From: Clostridia bacterium
Lineage (GTDB): Bacteria > Bacillota > Clostridia > Oscillospirales > Acutalibacteraceae
Direction of reading: 5' to 3'
DNA length: 64,000 nt
NCBI GenBank assembly: GCA_017442225.1
Contig: JAFSAR010000001.1
Coordinates: 1 to 64,000, forward strand
Every line of letters starts with the position of its first letter. The first letter of the stretch is position 1. Shown here piece after piece: positions 53,401 through 62,486 of this stretch. Both the position numbers and the translations under genes were made by a program. A model generated the notes under the pieces. It saw nothing but the letters and a program-made list of their open reading frames with translations, made no database searches and was not told the origin of the DNA.

Positions 53401-53999
53401 GATTCAAGTTCGTCCAGGATATCTTTAAGGCGCAACAAATTATCCTCGGCAGCGGTAAGCTTACGCTCTGCCTCGGTCTTACGATATCTGTATTTAGAAA
53501 TACCCGACGCCTCTTCAAAAATATCACGTCGTTCGTCAGATTTTGTGCTAATAATATTATCAATCTTACCCTGACCAACCATCGAATAACCGTCGCGGCC
53601 AAGACCCGTATCCATAAAGAGTTCATGAACGTCTTTAAGACGAACGGACACGTTGTTTATAAGATACTCGCTTTCGTGAGAACGGTAAAAGCGGCGGGTT
53701 ATTGATACAAAATCGTTATCAAAATTAAGTGTTCTATCGGCGTTGTCTATGTTGAGCGTTACCTCGCAAAAGCCGTGAGCACGGCGCGTATCGGTACCAC
53801 CAAAGATAACGTCCTCCATTGATTGACCGCGAAGACTTTTGGTAGATTGCTCACCCAAAACCCAACGAACAGCGTCGGAAATATTACTTTTACCGCTACC
53901 GTTAGGGCCAACGACCGCAGTAATACCACGACCAAATTTCAGTACGGTTTTGTCGGCAAAAGACTTAAATCCCTGTATTTGTATTGAACTTAAAAGCAT
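50421..53999 (-). CDS. smc: Chromosome segregation protein SMC
   Basis: 1192 residues, full length. SMC dimers with ScpA/ScpB organise and segregate the chromosome. Walker A GPNGSGKSNISDAV (near 32), two long coiled coils (about 170-500 and 670-1010), a hinge with HGPLSKLISVDKKYSVAIETALG (near 520-660), signature LNGLSGGEKALVALSI and Walker B FCFLDEVDTALDD. The smc-ftsY order is as in other Firmicutes. The scpA/scpB genes are not in this window. Confidence 0.98.
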   Translation of the reverse strand: MLLSSIQIQGFKSFADKTVLKFGRGITAVVGPNGSGKSNISDAVRWVLGEQSTKSLRGQSMEDVIFGGTDTRRAHGFCEVTLNIDNADRTLNFDNDFVSITRRFYRSHESEYLINNVSVRLKDVHELFMDTGLGRDGYSMVGQGKIDNIISTKSDERRDIFEEASGISKYRYRKTEAERKLTAAEDNLLRLKDILDELESRVGPLEEQSKKAEKFLALAEDKKQLEIGLWLYTLNNSKDALRAQESKIVTAQMQYKEIEEALADFDTQSEQNTAQFTFITSQIENIRQRISSSNEETVKFEGEISVLNNDILHNNETIERLGAEKIALEESDTTAKLEIESKRAAAAQKQEIIKELNVKLSELENNLNNLLSDSESISRKIEEQIKTLNLLSVKTSDLRVEMTTSNTSIDEINSRRGIIEDLLSQNECEKETLTNDFDETKELLDKTEDTIISLQNSIKGYELRLENRNTEMKELTDKSNELHLDIEAKRRRVQILTELENSMEGFSHAVKEVVSESEKGILRGVHGPLSKLISVDKKYSVAIETALGNAIQNVVVDTEADAKRAINYLKTNNAGRATFLPISSISAREFKENGFDDIYGFVGIASDLVTVDKKYETIIKYLLAGTVVTEDIDSATTLAKKYNYRVKVVSLDGQVINPGGSFTGGSLVKQAGMLSRAADIKRLESEIEKLSEKEKATLKELDTAVSAVAEVNADITAVNADLTNANEDKIRALAELKRIDDLLNNVNATISSLTEERDGSDEKIKLLNDKSNYAAKQIAELEAQKSSIQAEIDQMTGGRDTLSQNREALTNEITDIKLQIIENQKDMTALIASADDIQNSISNRAERVSGIDAEIAAVDFKISQLKTDIATHIDEIDNIKQKIAEYNKDIENLMNERNAVEKSGVELRSSERERTLEREKIGGELARLTERKDVMMKEYDDVIRQLYDEYQLTKSEAENIGIEIDKPAEAKKRLAETKSKIRSLGNVNVSAIEEYKEVKERYDFMNAQVDDVEKARAELRKLINQLTAQMQEMFVVGFNKINENFTKTFRELFGGGSAELKLTDPDNVLESGIDIEARLPGKNVPSLNGLSGGEKALVALSIYFAIMKVNAPPFCFLDEVDTALDDINVDRFADYMKRSDFNTQFICVTHRRGTMEAADMLYGVTMQEKGVTKLLELNVAELEKKLLENQGA

Positions 54000-54001
54000 T
54001 T

Positions 54002-54994
54002 TTATCTCCTTTCGACCCTGATGTCATAATCGCCGAGTGAAACATCGGATTTTACAACACAATCAAAGCCGAGATTTTTTAACGTGTTTATATTTTCCTT
54101 ACGTTGTCCAATCATTTTTGAAACAGATGACGGATTAACGTATAAAGTGTAACTTCCCTTTTCGGTAATTAAATTTTCTGCGTTTTTTAAAAATATTTTT
54201 GAATAGCAGATTTCGCTGAAAGCGGGATGCCACGGACCTGCTATATAGCTGTCTTCTTCAATGGAATGAAGTCCCAGACGGATAACCTTAATGTTCGCTT
54301 TACCAAACATTGAAAGCAGTTCTGAGCACAAATCGGCGGATTCTTCAAGTGTTTGCGGTTTATATTTATTATCGCTGTAAAGCGCCGCCAAATCGGTATT
54401 TTTTAAAACAATTGTTGGATAAATTCTTACGGTATCGGGATTCAACTCAATAATTTTTTTCGCGGTATATATCGCAAATTCATCAGAGTCGTTATAAAGC
54501 CCCGTCATCATTTGAAGTCCCAAACTAAATCCATACTGTTTTATAAGCTTTGATGCATTGATAACATCCTGCGCGGTGTGACCGCGATTATTACTTTGAA
54601 GCACTTTGTCATTAAGACTTTGCGCGCCAAGCTCGATTGCCGTTACACCGTACTGCTTTAAAAGTATTAAAATTTCATCATCAATAGCATCGGGACGTGT
54701 TGAAATACGAATACCCGATACAACGCCGTTTTTTACAAATTCATAAGCCGTTTTTAAAAGTTCAAGCATATAATTGCGGTTAATTGCCGTAAAACTACCG
54801 CCAAAAAAGGCAATTTCGGTGCTTGCTGGCTTATAGTTTTTAGATTTTACCGCGATATTAACTGCATCTACAACGTCATTTGTTGTCGGTGCCTTATGCA
54901 CACCCGTTATATAACGCTGATTGCAAAAACTGCACATATTAGGACACCCGATATGCGGCACAAATATAGAAATATTCGAGTGTGCAATGCTCAT
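54002..54994 (-). CDS. Radical SAM protein, Elp3-like
   Basis: 330 residues. The cluster motif is CPNMCSFC (C-x3-C-x2-C near 18). AFFGGSFTAINR and RISTRPDAIDDEIL are typical of the Elp3-like radical SAM group, but the GNAT acetyltransferase domain of true Elp3 is missing. The family often lies next to rnc and smc in Firmicutes; its substrate, probably RNA, is unknown. It overlaps rnc by 4 bases (ATGA) and precedes smc by two bases. Confidence 0.88.
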   Translation of the reverse strand: MSIAHSNISIFVPHIGCPNMCSFCNQRYITGVHKAPTTNDVVDAVNIAVKSKNYKPASTEIAFFGGSFTAINRNYMLELLKTAYEFVKNGVVSGIRISTRPDAIDDEILILLKQYGVTAIELGAQSLNDKVLQSNNRGHTAQDVINASKLIKQYGFSLGLQMMTGLYNDSDEFAIYTAKKIIELNPDTVRIYPTIVLKNTDLAALYSDNKYKPQTLEESADLCSELLSMFGKANIKVIRLGLHSIEEDSYIAGPWHPAFSEICYSKIFLKNAENLITEKGSYTLYVNPSSVSKMIGQRKENINTLKNLGFDCVVKSDVSLGDYDIRVERR

Positions 54995-55674
54995 ACCGAC
55001 TCACCCATAAGTTTAAGAGCCTGACGCGCCGCCATTTGTTCTGCCTGTTTTTTGCTTTTACCGCTACCTTGTCCGATAACATTAGAGTTAAGTTTTACCG
55101 CAACGGTAAAATGCTTATCGTGGTCGGGACCAAATTCATCAACCAGAATATACGTAACGCTCTCTTCGGGATTGCGCTGTATAATTTCTTGAAGAGTGGT
55201 TTTATAATCCTTGAAAGTATCGTCATTGCCGTGATGCTTAAGGTCACGCAAAACCGTATTCATTATATGCGTTTTTGCAGCATCCATACCACCGTCAAGA
55301 TATATTGCGGCAAGCACCGCTTCAAATGCGTCAGCAAGTATGGAATCACGTTCTCTGCCGCCGTTTTTATCCTCACCGCGACCAAGCAACAGATATTCGC
55401 CTATTCCCAATTCACGCGACAGCGCGCACAAAGACTTTTCGCAAACAAGAGAAGCACGCAGACGTGTAAGCTCACCCTCGGGCATATTGGGATATTTATG
55501 GTAAATGTGGTCTGCAACAATAATTGACAAGACCGAATCTCCCAAAAATTCAAGCCGCTCGTTAGAGTGTGTATTACCACGCACTTCGTTTGCATACGAG
55601 GAATGAACAAGCGCGTTTTTTAAAAGCTCTATATTATTAAATTTGTAGTTTAATTTTGTCTCAAGCGACTCCAT
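54991..55674 (-). CDS. rnc: Ribonuclease III
   Basis: 227 residues. Cuts double-stranded RNA, including rRNA precursors. The catalytic domain shows NERLEFLGDSVLSIIV (near 38) and ADAFEAVLAAIYLDGG. The C-terminal dsRNA-binding domain (DYKTTLQEIIQR to GKSKKQAEQMAARQALKLM) is intact. It starts 5 bases after plsX. The acpP gene usually between plsX and rnc is absent. Confidence 0.97.
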   Translation of the reverse strand: MESLETKLNYKFNNIELLKNALVHSSYANEVRGNTHSNERLEFLGDSVLSIIVADHIYHKYPNMPEGELTRLRASLVCEKSLCALSRELGIGEYLLLGRGEDKNGGRERDSILADAFEAVLAAIYLDGGMDAAKTHIMNTVLRDLKHHGNDDTFKDYKTTLQEIIQRNPEESVTYILVDEFGPDHDKHFTVAVKLNSNVIGQGSGKSKKQAEQMAARQALKLMGESV

Positions 55675-55679
55675 TTAAA

Positions 55680-56675
55680 TTACTCCGATTTAATTATATT
55701 TTCACTGATAGTGTTAATAACGTTCTTCTCTGTAAAAATAATTGCCTGACGGATGGCGTTTTTGATTGCCTTAGCATCTGAACTGCCGTGCGCTTTAATA
55801 ACAGGCTTGCCGACGCCCAAAAGGGGCGCGCCGCCAACCTCAGAGCTGTCCATCATTGATTTAAGCGCATATAAATCTTTTTTAAGAACCAATGCTGCAA
55901 GTTTGTTTTTAAGATTCTTGTAAAGTGATTTTTTAACCATTTTAAAGAACGTTACAGCAGTGCCTTCAATAAGTTTAAGTGCGATATTGCCGGTATATCC
56001 GTCGGCGATTACCGCATCGCACACGCCTTTAGGCATTTCACGCGATTCAATATTACCCACAAAGTTGATTGGAGCTTGTTTTAGCAGTTTATATGCTTCG
56101 ACACGAAGTTCGTCACCCTTTGTATCCTCAACACCGATATTAAGCAAGCCAATTTTAGGATTTTCAATACCCTCAACCTTTTCGAGATAAACGCTTGCCA
56201 TAATGCCGAATTGCGCGAGCATTTCGGGTCTGCACTCTGCATTTGCGCCCATATCCATAAGCATATAATGACCGTCAGGCGATGGTATAAGTCCACCGAG
56301 AGCGGGACGCTTAATACCCTTAATACGCTTAACGATAAGTGTACCTCCCACAACGATAGCTCCCGTAGAGCCTGCTGATACAAAGGCGTCAGCGCGTGAC
56401 TCACATAGTTCTTTAAAAGCCAGAGCCATTGATGAATTCGAATGCGCTTTTAAAATAGTTGTAGGATCATCATGCATAGAGATTACGTCATCGGTATCAA
56501 CGATTACAAGTTCACCAAAAAATTCAAGATTATTATCATTGATTATTTTTTTAATAGTGTCCTTATTACCTGTAAGGGTAATCTCGGTTTTAAATTCCGT
56601 AGATGCCTGCGAGGCACCTTTAACAATTTCAAACGGAGCATTATCTCCGCCAAAAGCATCGACAACTATTCTCAT
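55680..56675 (-). CDS. plsX: Phosphate acyltransferase PlsX
   Basis: 331 residues. Makes acyl-phosphate from acyl-ACP for phosphatidic acid synthesis. The start is MRIVVDAFGGDNAP, with DDPTTILKAHSNSSMALAF, AFVSAGSTGAIVVGG, MDMGANAECRPEML, NIGVEDTKGDEL and ADGYTGNIALK, all family blocks. The start is ATG 56675 after AGGTGTG, four bases past the trmFO stop; an in-frame TTG upstream overlaps trmFO. Confidence 0.96.
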   Translation of the reverse strand: MRIVVDAFGGDNAPFEIVKGASQASTEFKTEITLTGNKDTIKKIINDNNLEFFGELVIVDTDDVISMHDDPTTILKAHSNSSMALAFKELCESRADAFVSAGSTGAIVVGGTLIVKRIKGIKRPALGGLIPSPDGHYMLMDMGANAECRPEMLAQFGIMASVYLEKVEGIENPKIGLLNIGVEDTKGDELRVEAYKLLKQAPINFVGNIESREMPKGVCDAVIADGYTGNIALKLIEGTAVTFFKMVKKSLYKNLKNKLAALVLKKDLYALKSMMDSSEVGGAPLLGVGKPVIKAHGSSDAKAIKNAIRQAIIFTEKNVINTISENIIKSE

Positions 56676-56679
56676 ATTT

Positions 56680-57990
56680 TCACACCTCAATAGTTTTAAA
56701 ATATTCTAACGATCTGTTTGCAAGCGCCGCATATCTATCACGCTTGTCCCTTATGTGAGTTTCAAGCGGCGGTAAAATGCCAAAATTTGCGCCCATTGGC
56801 TGAAAATTTTGTATCGTTTCGTCGGTTATGTAATCAAGTAACGCGCCTATCATTGTGGTCTTGGGTAAAATTAAAGGCTGTTTATCAAGCAATTTATTAA
56901 CTGCATTGATACCAGCAACAATACCCGATGCCGCCGATTCCATATAACCCTCAACACCCGAAAGTTGACCTGCAAAAAACACGTTATCTGCGCGTTTTAG
57001 CGAAAGGTTACGGTTCAATATTTTGGGAGAATTTATAAAAGAATTTCGGTGCATTACGCCGTAACGCATAAATTCGGCATTTTTTAGTGCGGGAATCATA
57101 GAAAACACTCTTTTTTGCTCGCCGAATTTAAGATTGGTTTGAAAACCTACAAGGTTATAAAGCGTACCGTCGCGGTTTTCTTTTCGAAGTTGTACGACCG
57201 CCCAAGGTCTGTGACCTGTTCGCGGGTCACGTAGTCCTACAGGTTTCAGCGGGCCAAAACGGATAGAATCTGCGCCGCGACGTGCTAAAACCTCAATAGG
57301 CATACAGCCTTCATATACCTTTAATTGCTTGTCAAATTCATGTAGTGGCGCACCCTGAGCCGATATAAGCGCCTCGTGAAAAGTCTCGTACTCTTCCTTG
57401 TTCATAGGGCAATTTATATAATCGCCCTCGCCACTCTCATCACGATCATAACGCGACGCAACAAACGCAGATGAAAAATCAATGCTATCTGCTGTAACAA
57501 TAGGCGCCGCGGCGTCGTAAAAGCTAAGATTGCCTTCGCCTGTAAATTCCTCAATCTCTAGCGCTAACGCGCCATCAGTCAAAGGACCTGTTGCCACAAT
57601 ACAAACGCTGTCTACGGGCAGTTTGTTAACTACACGATTTATAACGTTTATATTCTTGCAACCTCTAATTTTTTGAGTGATATGCTCAGAAAAAGCATTG
57701 CGATCAACTGCCAGAGCGCCACCTGCGGGAACCTGTGACAAATCTGCGGCTTCAAGGCAAAGTGATCCGAGATTTCGCATTTCTTGCTTTAAAAGTCCTG
57801 CGGCAGAATCAACACGGTTTGCCTTTAATGAATTAGAGCAAACAAGCTCGGCAAAATTATCGGTTTTGTGCGCAGGCGTTTTCTTAGTAGGCTTCATTTC
57901 AATTAAATCAACCTGAACCCCAAGTCGCGCGGCAGTATATGCCGCCTCACAACCTGCAAGTCCCGCGCCTATCACGGTAATTTTATTCAT
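56680..57990 (-). CDS. trmFO: Methylenetetrahydrofolate-tRNA-(uracil-5-)-methyltransferase TrmFO
   Basis: 436 residues. Folate- and FAD-dependent enzyme making ribothymidine at position 54 of tRNA. The FAD loop is VIGAGLAGCEAA. Typical blocks are NFAELVCSNSLKAN with the first catalytic Cys, INCPMNKEEYE with the second (near 226), and YMESAASGIVAGINA. It lies one base after topA, a common Firmicute pairing (topA-trmFO). Confidence 0.97.
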   Translation of the reverse strand: MNKITVIGAGLAGCEAAYTAARLGVQVDLIEMKPTKKTPAHKTDNFAELVCSNSLKANRVDSAAGLLKQEMRNLGSLCLEAADLSQVPAGGALAVDRNAFSEHITQKIRGCKNINVINRVVNKLPVDSVCIVATGPLTDGALALEIEEFTGEGNLSFYDAAAPIVTADSIDFSSAFVASRYDRDESGEGDYINCPMNKEEYETFHEALISAQGAPLHEFDKQLKVYEGCMPIEVLARRGADSIRFGPLKPVGLRDPRTGHRPWAVVQLRKENRDGTLYNLVGFQTNLKFGEQKRVFSMIPALKNAEFMRYGVMHRNSFINSPKILNRNLSLKRADNVFFAGQLSGVEGYMESAASGIVAGINAVNKLLDKQPLILPKTTMIGALLDYITDETIQNFQPMGANFGILPPLETHIRDKRDRYAALANRSLEYFKTIEV

Positions 57991-57991
57991 A

Positions 57992-60085
57992 TTACTTTTC
58001 CTTTTTGCTCTTTGTAGCGGTTTTCCTTGAAGGACATTCAGAATTCATACAATATTTACGATTTCTAAGTCCTAAAATTATATATCCGCCGCATTCGCTA
58101 CAAATTTCTCCTGTAGGTACACCCGGAGAAGCAAAATCACACTTTGGATAAGCGGAGCATCCGTAAAATTTCTTGCCTTTTTTTGATACCTTTTTAAGCA
58201 GTTTTGCACCGCATTTGGGACAGGGCTGTTTAACCTCATCCTCGGGCATAGGTTTAGTGTTTTTGCACTCGGGATATCCAGGGCAAGCTAAAAACTTGCC
58301 AAAACGACCACTTTTTTCAACCATTTTTCTACCGCATTTTTCACAAACGATATCCGTTTCAACTGCGGGTACTTTAACACGCTTACCGTCAAGTGACTGC
58401 TCGGCTTTTTTCAGATGTGAATCAAAGTCGTCGTAAAAATCGGCAATTGTATCAATCCATTCAAGTTCGCCCGCGCCGATTTTATCAAGCTTTTTCTCAA
58501 GACCTGCAGTAAATTTTGCCTCAAATATACGGTCAAAATATTCATTAAGCAAATCACATACGGCAAAACCTAATTGCGTAGGCTTAAAAGTTTTCTTTTC
58601 CTTTTCGACGTAACTTCTGTTAGAAATTACAGCAAGAATAGACGCAAATGTAGATGGTCTGCCAATGCCGTTTTCCTCGAGCGTCTTGGTGAGAGTGGGC
58701 TCGGTATATCGCGGTGGAGGTTGTGTGAAATGCTGATTAGGAGTAAGCGCCTTAAGTTTTAAAACATCGCCCACCTTCATTTGAGGCAATTCAGCACCAT
58801 CGGTAGAATTATCGTCTCTTCCCTCTTCATAAAGCTCGGTAAAGCCTTTAAAATCAACCGAATATCCGCTTGCTTTGAACATATAATTATTGGCAATTAT
58901 ATCTACGGCAACGGTTTTTTGAATACAAGCCGCCATAAGAGAAGCGATAAAACGCTCCCAGATAAGCTTATAAAGATTATATTGCTCGGTGGTAAGCGCG
59001 CCCTTAATCGCGTCAGGTGTCAGGAAAATATCGGTAGGACGAATTGCCTCATGCGCGTCTTGCGCGCCGCTTTTTGATTTGAAATAACGCGGTTTAGAGG
59101 GCAAATATTTTTTACCGTACTTTTCGTCTATATATTTCGTAGCCGCAGCGCGCGCTTCCTCTGAAATACGCAGTGAATCGGTACGCATATAGGTTATAAG
59201 ACCAGTCGCGCCGTGACCTGGAATATCAATACCTTCGTAAAGCTGTTGCGCTATACGCATAGTACGCTGACCCGTATAATTCAGTTTCCTTGATGCTTCC
59301 TGCTGTAGGGTGGATGTAATAAACGGAGGAGCGGGCTGTCGTGTTCTGGTGCCGCGCTTAATATCGCTTACCGTGTACACAGCGCCGTCAAGTTCGTTTA
59401 CAATTTTTTCTGCCGCCTCGGCAGTGGGAATTATATCAAGCTTATTACCGTCAGCAGTACCGTAAAGTTTGGCGTCAAAGCTTTTTCTTTCGGCCTTTAG
59501 CTTTGCGTCAACTGTCCAGTATTCTTCGCTTACAAAGGCTTCGATTTCACGTTCGCGTTCAACTATAAGGCGAAGCACCGCCGTCTGAACTCGACCTGCA
59601 GAAAGACCGCCTTTTACCTTGCGCCACAAAAAAGGACTGAGTTTATAACCCACTATTCTGTCAAGAACACGTCGCGCCTGTTGCGCATTAACGAGGTCAA
59701 GATTGATTTTGTGAGGATTGCTAATACCCGCGCTTACACCCGTTTTGGTAATTTCGTTAAAAGATATACGGTTTTCCTCATTTAAATCAAGACCCAATAT
59801 ATGCGCGAGATGCCATGATATCGCCTCACCTTCGCGGTCGGGGTCGGTTGCAAGAAGAACCTGCTCGCTGTTTGCGGCTGCCTCTTTTAATTGCTTTATA
59901 ACGTCTTTTTTATCAGGCATATTGATATATTGCGGTTTGAAATTATTATCTATATCAACACCAAGCTTTGATTTTGGCAAATCACGCACGTGACCTACCG
60001 AGGCCATAACGTTATAGCCTGAGCCAAGATATTTTTTTACGCTCTTGATTTTACTTGGAGACTCAACAATAACAAGTTTTGACAT
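57992..60085 (-). CDS. topA: DNA topoisomerase I
   Basis: 697 residues. Type IA enzyme relaxing negative supercoils. The TOPRIM domain begins LVIVESPSKIKSVKKYLG, with DPDREGEAISWHLA. The active Tyr is in GLITYMRTDSLRISEE (near 300). The C-terminus carries three zinc fingers: CEKCGRKMVEKSGRFGKFLACPGYPEC, CPKCGAKLLKKVSKKGKKFYGCSAYPKC and a shorter CSECG...CMNSEC. It lies 12 bases after dprA. Confidence 0.98.
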   Translation of the reverse strand: MSKLVIVESPSKIKSVKKYLGSGYNVMASVGHVRDLPKSKLGVDIDNNFKPQYINMPDKKDVIKQLKEAAANSEQVLLATDPDREGEAISWHLAHILGLDLNEENRISFNEITKTGVSAGISNPHKINLDLVNAQQARRVLDRIVGYKLSPFLWRKVKGGLSAGRVQTAVLRLIVEREREIEAFVSEEYWTVDAKLKAERKSFDAKLYGTADGNKLDIIPTAEAAEKIVNELDGAVYTVSDIKRGTRTRQPAPPFITSTLQQEASRKLNYTGQRTMRIAQQLYEGIDIPGHGATGLITYMRTDSLRISEEARAAATKYIDEKYGKKYLPSKPRYFKSKSGAQDAHEAIRPTDIFLTPDAIKGALTTEQYNLYKLIWERFIASLMAACIQKTVAVDIIANNYMFKASGYSVDFKGFTELYEEGRDDNSTDGAELPQMKVGDVLKLKALTPNQHFTQPPPRYTEPTLTKTLEENGIGRPSTFASILAVISNRSYVEKEKKTFKPTQLGFAVCDLLNEYFDRIFEAKFTAGLEKKLDKIGAGELEWIDTIADFYDDFDSHLKKAEQSLDGKRVKVPAVETDIVCEKCGRKMVEKSGRFGKFLACPGYPECKNTKPMPEDEVKQPCPKCGAKLLKKVSKKGKKFYGCSAYPKCDFASPGVPTGEICSECGGYIILGLRNRKYCMNSECPSRKTATKSKKEK

Positions 60086-60097
60086 CTATATACTCCT

Positions 60098-61246
60098 TTA
60101 GTGGTTAATTACTTCATACATACCGCCGGGCAACGCCCTTACCAGACCCTCAATCTCGAGCTCGGTAAGGGATGAAAGCAATTGCTCATCGCTCAAATTC
60201 AAATCAAGCAAATCGTCAGCGGTGAATTTTAGTTTATTCAAATTATTATACACTATTTTTGCGTCATTTGAAAGACCTGATTGCAAATTTTTTCGAGAAA
60301 TTTTTTCTGTCTTTACAGTTTCTTCAGCAAACGCCTTCTCAATATCAATCTTATCGGGATACGCGGTGATATATTGATTGAAAATATCTGCGGCATTCAA
60401 CAACGGAATAGCGCCGTCCCGCAGTAACGCGTTTGAGCCCTTATAATTATCAAGAGTTGGATTACCCGGTATTACAAAAACGTCTCTCCCCTGTTCGTTT
60501 GCAAGACGCGCCGTGATTAGCGAGCCGCTTTTAAGCGATGCCTCAATTACAACAGTTCCCATCGAAAGCGCTGATATAATACGATTTCTTATGGGAAAGC
60601 TATATTTAGTGGCGGGTGCGTAAGGCGGATGCTCGCTTATAAGGCATCCGTTTTTACTAATTTCATCACGCAGAGCGCGATTTTCGGGCAGATAATCATA
60701 GCAAATACCACAGCCTAATACAGCTATCGTTTTAGTTTTTGCGGCTAACGCTCCTTTATGTGCGCAGGTATCGGCTCCAAGAGCCGCCCCGCTTACAATT
60801 ATCATACCCGCGCGTCCCAAGCGTTTTGCCAACGAAAATGCAGCTTTTTTACCAAAATCCGAGATTTTACGTGGACCTACAACCGATATCAGCGGCATAT
60901 TGTCAATATCAACAAACTCGCCTTTTATATATAATACAATCGGGCAATCGGAGATATTACGTAATCTTTCTGGGTAATTACTATCGCAAATTGTAACTGT
61001 ATAAATATTATTTTTTAAACAGTCGTCAATAATCTTATAAATCTTATTTATATCAATTTTTAAAATTTTATCTGCGTCTTTTACCTCAATAATGCCTTTG
61101 ATTTCAGACTCTTTAAACGCTTTATCTAGCAAATCGGCATCACGCAAGCAATTAAAAATCTTTACAGCCTTGATGCTGCCTGCGCCAAAACACTGTTGAA
61201 TCGTTATAAGATTTACAAGAGTAATGTTTTCCTTTGAAAGCAGCAT
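60098..61246 (-). CDS. dprA: DNA-processing protein DprA
   Basis: 382 residues. Protects incoming single-stranded DNA and loads RecA in transformation. The Rossmann-like core shows VVGPRKISDFGKKAAF, SGAALGADTCAHKGALA, AVLGCGICYDYLPEN, FPIRNRIISALS and EASLKSGSLITARLANEQGRDVFVIPGNP. The last 60 residues form a winged helix. No competence genes are nearby; dprA is kept in many non-transformable Clostridia and the order dprA-topA is common. Confidence 0.95.
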   Translation of the reverse strand: MLLSKENITLVNLITIQQCFGAGSIKAVKIFNCLRDADLLDKAFKESEIKGIIEVKDADKILKIDINKIYKIIDDCLKNNIYTVTICDSNYPERLRNISDCPIVLYIKGEFVDIDNMPLISVVGPRKISDFGKKAAFSLAKRLGRAGMIIVSGAALGADTCAHKGALAAKTKTIAVLGCGICYDYLPENRALRDEISKNGCLISEHPPYAPATKYSFPIRNRIISALSMGTVVIEASLKSGSLITARLANEQGRDVFVIPGNPTLDNYKGSNALLRDGAIPLLNAADIFNQYITAYPDKIDIEKAFAEETVKTEKISRKNLQSGLSNDAKIVYNNLNKLKFTADDLLDLNLSDEQLLSSLTELEIEGLVRALPGGMYEVINH

Positions 61247-61247
61247 A

Positions 61248-62033
61248 CTATCTTTCCTTTACCATTTCCCACATTGCAATTGCGGCAGCAGCGGCGGCGT
61301 TAAGTGATTCGGCTTTGCCCTGCATTTTTATTGTGATATTACAGTACGCTGCTTGCTTAGCATCGCTGGATAAACCGTTTGCTTCGTTACCGATAAGCAG
61401 AACGTCACCGTCCCTAAACTCTTGAGTTGTAATTGATGAGGCGTCCTTATCTACAACGCAAGCAAAAGCTCGTAAATTATTTTTATTGATAAATTCGACT
61501 ATATCATCGACAATATATACGGGAACACGCAACAATGTACCCATAGAACTGCGCAACGATTTTGGCGCATAAGGGTCGCAACTGTCAGCTGACAGAATTA
61601 TACCGCTGACACCCAACGCCTCAGCTGTGCGGGCAATCGCGCCAAGATTTGACGGGTCCGCAAGATTTTCAAGCGCGATGTATCTACCACTGCTCGATAT
61701 ATTGCCGTTTATTTCAGGTATTTTTGCCACCGCAATAATACCCTGTGGAGAGCTTGTATCACTGATTTTTTTAAATAAATCATCACTTAAAATGAAACAG
61801 CTCTGACTAACGGTTGCAAAACGGTTTATATCTTCGTAATGCTTTTTGGCTGCCGATTTTGTTACAATCAGTTTATCAAATCTGATATTATTCTGGTATA
61901 CGTCGTCACAAATTCGCAGTCCTTCGAGCACAAAAAGATTATGCTCTTTTCGGTGCTTTGCAGAGGATTGCAGCAGTCTAACAAACTTGATAAGCGGATT
62001 GTCTTTAGACGAAATTTCTATAAATTCAGGCAT
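61248..62033 (-). CDS. SpoU/TrmH-family RNA 2'-O-methyltransferase
   Basis: 261 residues. SPOUT methyltransferase acting on rRNA or tRNA. The N-terminal 95 residues are the substrate-binding domain (FVRLLQSSAKHRKEHNLFVLEGLRICDDV). The knot shows LENLADPSNLGAIARTAEALG (motif 1), LLIGNEANGLS (motif 2) and SLNAAAAAAIAMWEM (motif 3). In clostridia this gene often follows rplT. It is the first gene of the 15-gene minus-strand run, beginning after the rplT terminator. The target nucleotide is unknown. Confidence 0.93.
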   Translation of the reverse strand: MPEFIEISSKDNPLIKFVRLLQSSAKHRKEHNLFVLEGLRICDDVYQNNIRFDKLIVTKSAAKKHYEDINRFATVSQSCFILSDDLFKKISDTSSPQGIIAVAKIPEINGNISSSGRYIALENLADPSNLGAIARTAEALGVSGIILSADSCDPYAPKSLRSSMGTLLRVPVYIVDDIVEFINKNNLRAFACVVDKDASSITTQEFRDGDVLLIGNEANGLSSDAKQAAYCNITIKMQGKAESLNAAAAAAIAMWEMVKER

Positions 62034-62056
62034 ATTTTTCTCCTAAAATAAAAGCA

Positions 62057-62090
62057 AAATTCGCCCGAGAAACAGTTGTATCTCGGGCGA
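62057..62090 (-). terminator. Terminator of infC-rpmI-rplT
   Basis: TCGCCCGAGA (62061-62070) pairs perfectly with TCTCGGGCGA (62081-62090). The minus-strand side runs into ATTTTGCTTTTATTTT. It separates the ribosomal operon from the methyltransferase gene. Confidence 0.88.
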
Positions 62091-62097
62091 GGTAAAA

Positions 62098-62457
62098 TTA
62101 TTTTTCTAATGCTTTTTGAGCGGTTTTTACAAGATTTGCAAAACCAGCCTCGTCGTTTACGGCGATATCTGCAAGCATTTTACGGTTGATCTGAACACCG
62201 GCTTTATTAAGACCGTTCATAAACGTTGAGTAGTTCATACCGTTAAGCTTTGCAGCGGCAGAAATGCGGGTAATCCAAAGGCGACGGAAATCGCGCTTTT
62301 TAAGTCTACGACCGATATAAGCGTAGTTACCTGATTTCATAACTGCTTCTTTCGCAGTTTTAAAGAGCTTAGATTTAGCGCCAAAATAACCTTTGGCAAG
62401 TTTTAAAGTCTTTTTTCTTCTTTTGCGTGTTGCTAACGCACCTTTTACACGTGCCAT
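62098..62457 (-). CDS. rplT: 50S ribosomal protein L20
   Basis: 119 residues. Early assembly protein of the large subunit. The sequence [31 protein letters not shown] and [12 protein letters not shown] [22 protein letters not shown] are typical. L20 represses its own operon in several bacteria through the infC leader. It has GGAGG upstream and lies 29 bases after rpmI. Confidence 0.98.
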   Translation of the reverse strand: MARVKGALATRKRRKKTLKLAKGYFGAKSKLFKTAKEAVMKSGNYAYIGRRLKKRDFRRLWITRISAAAKLNGMNYSTFMNGLNKAGVQINRKMLADIAVNDEAGFANLVKTAQKALEK

Positions 62458-62486
62458 TTCAAGTTTCCTCCAATTTCAAATTTCAA

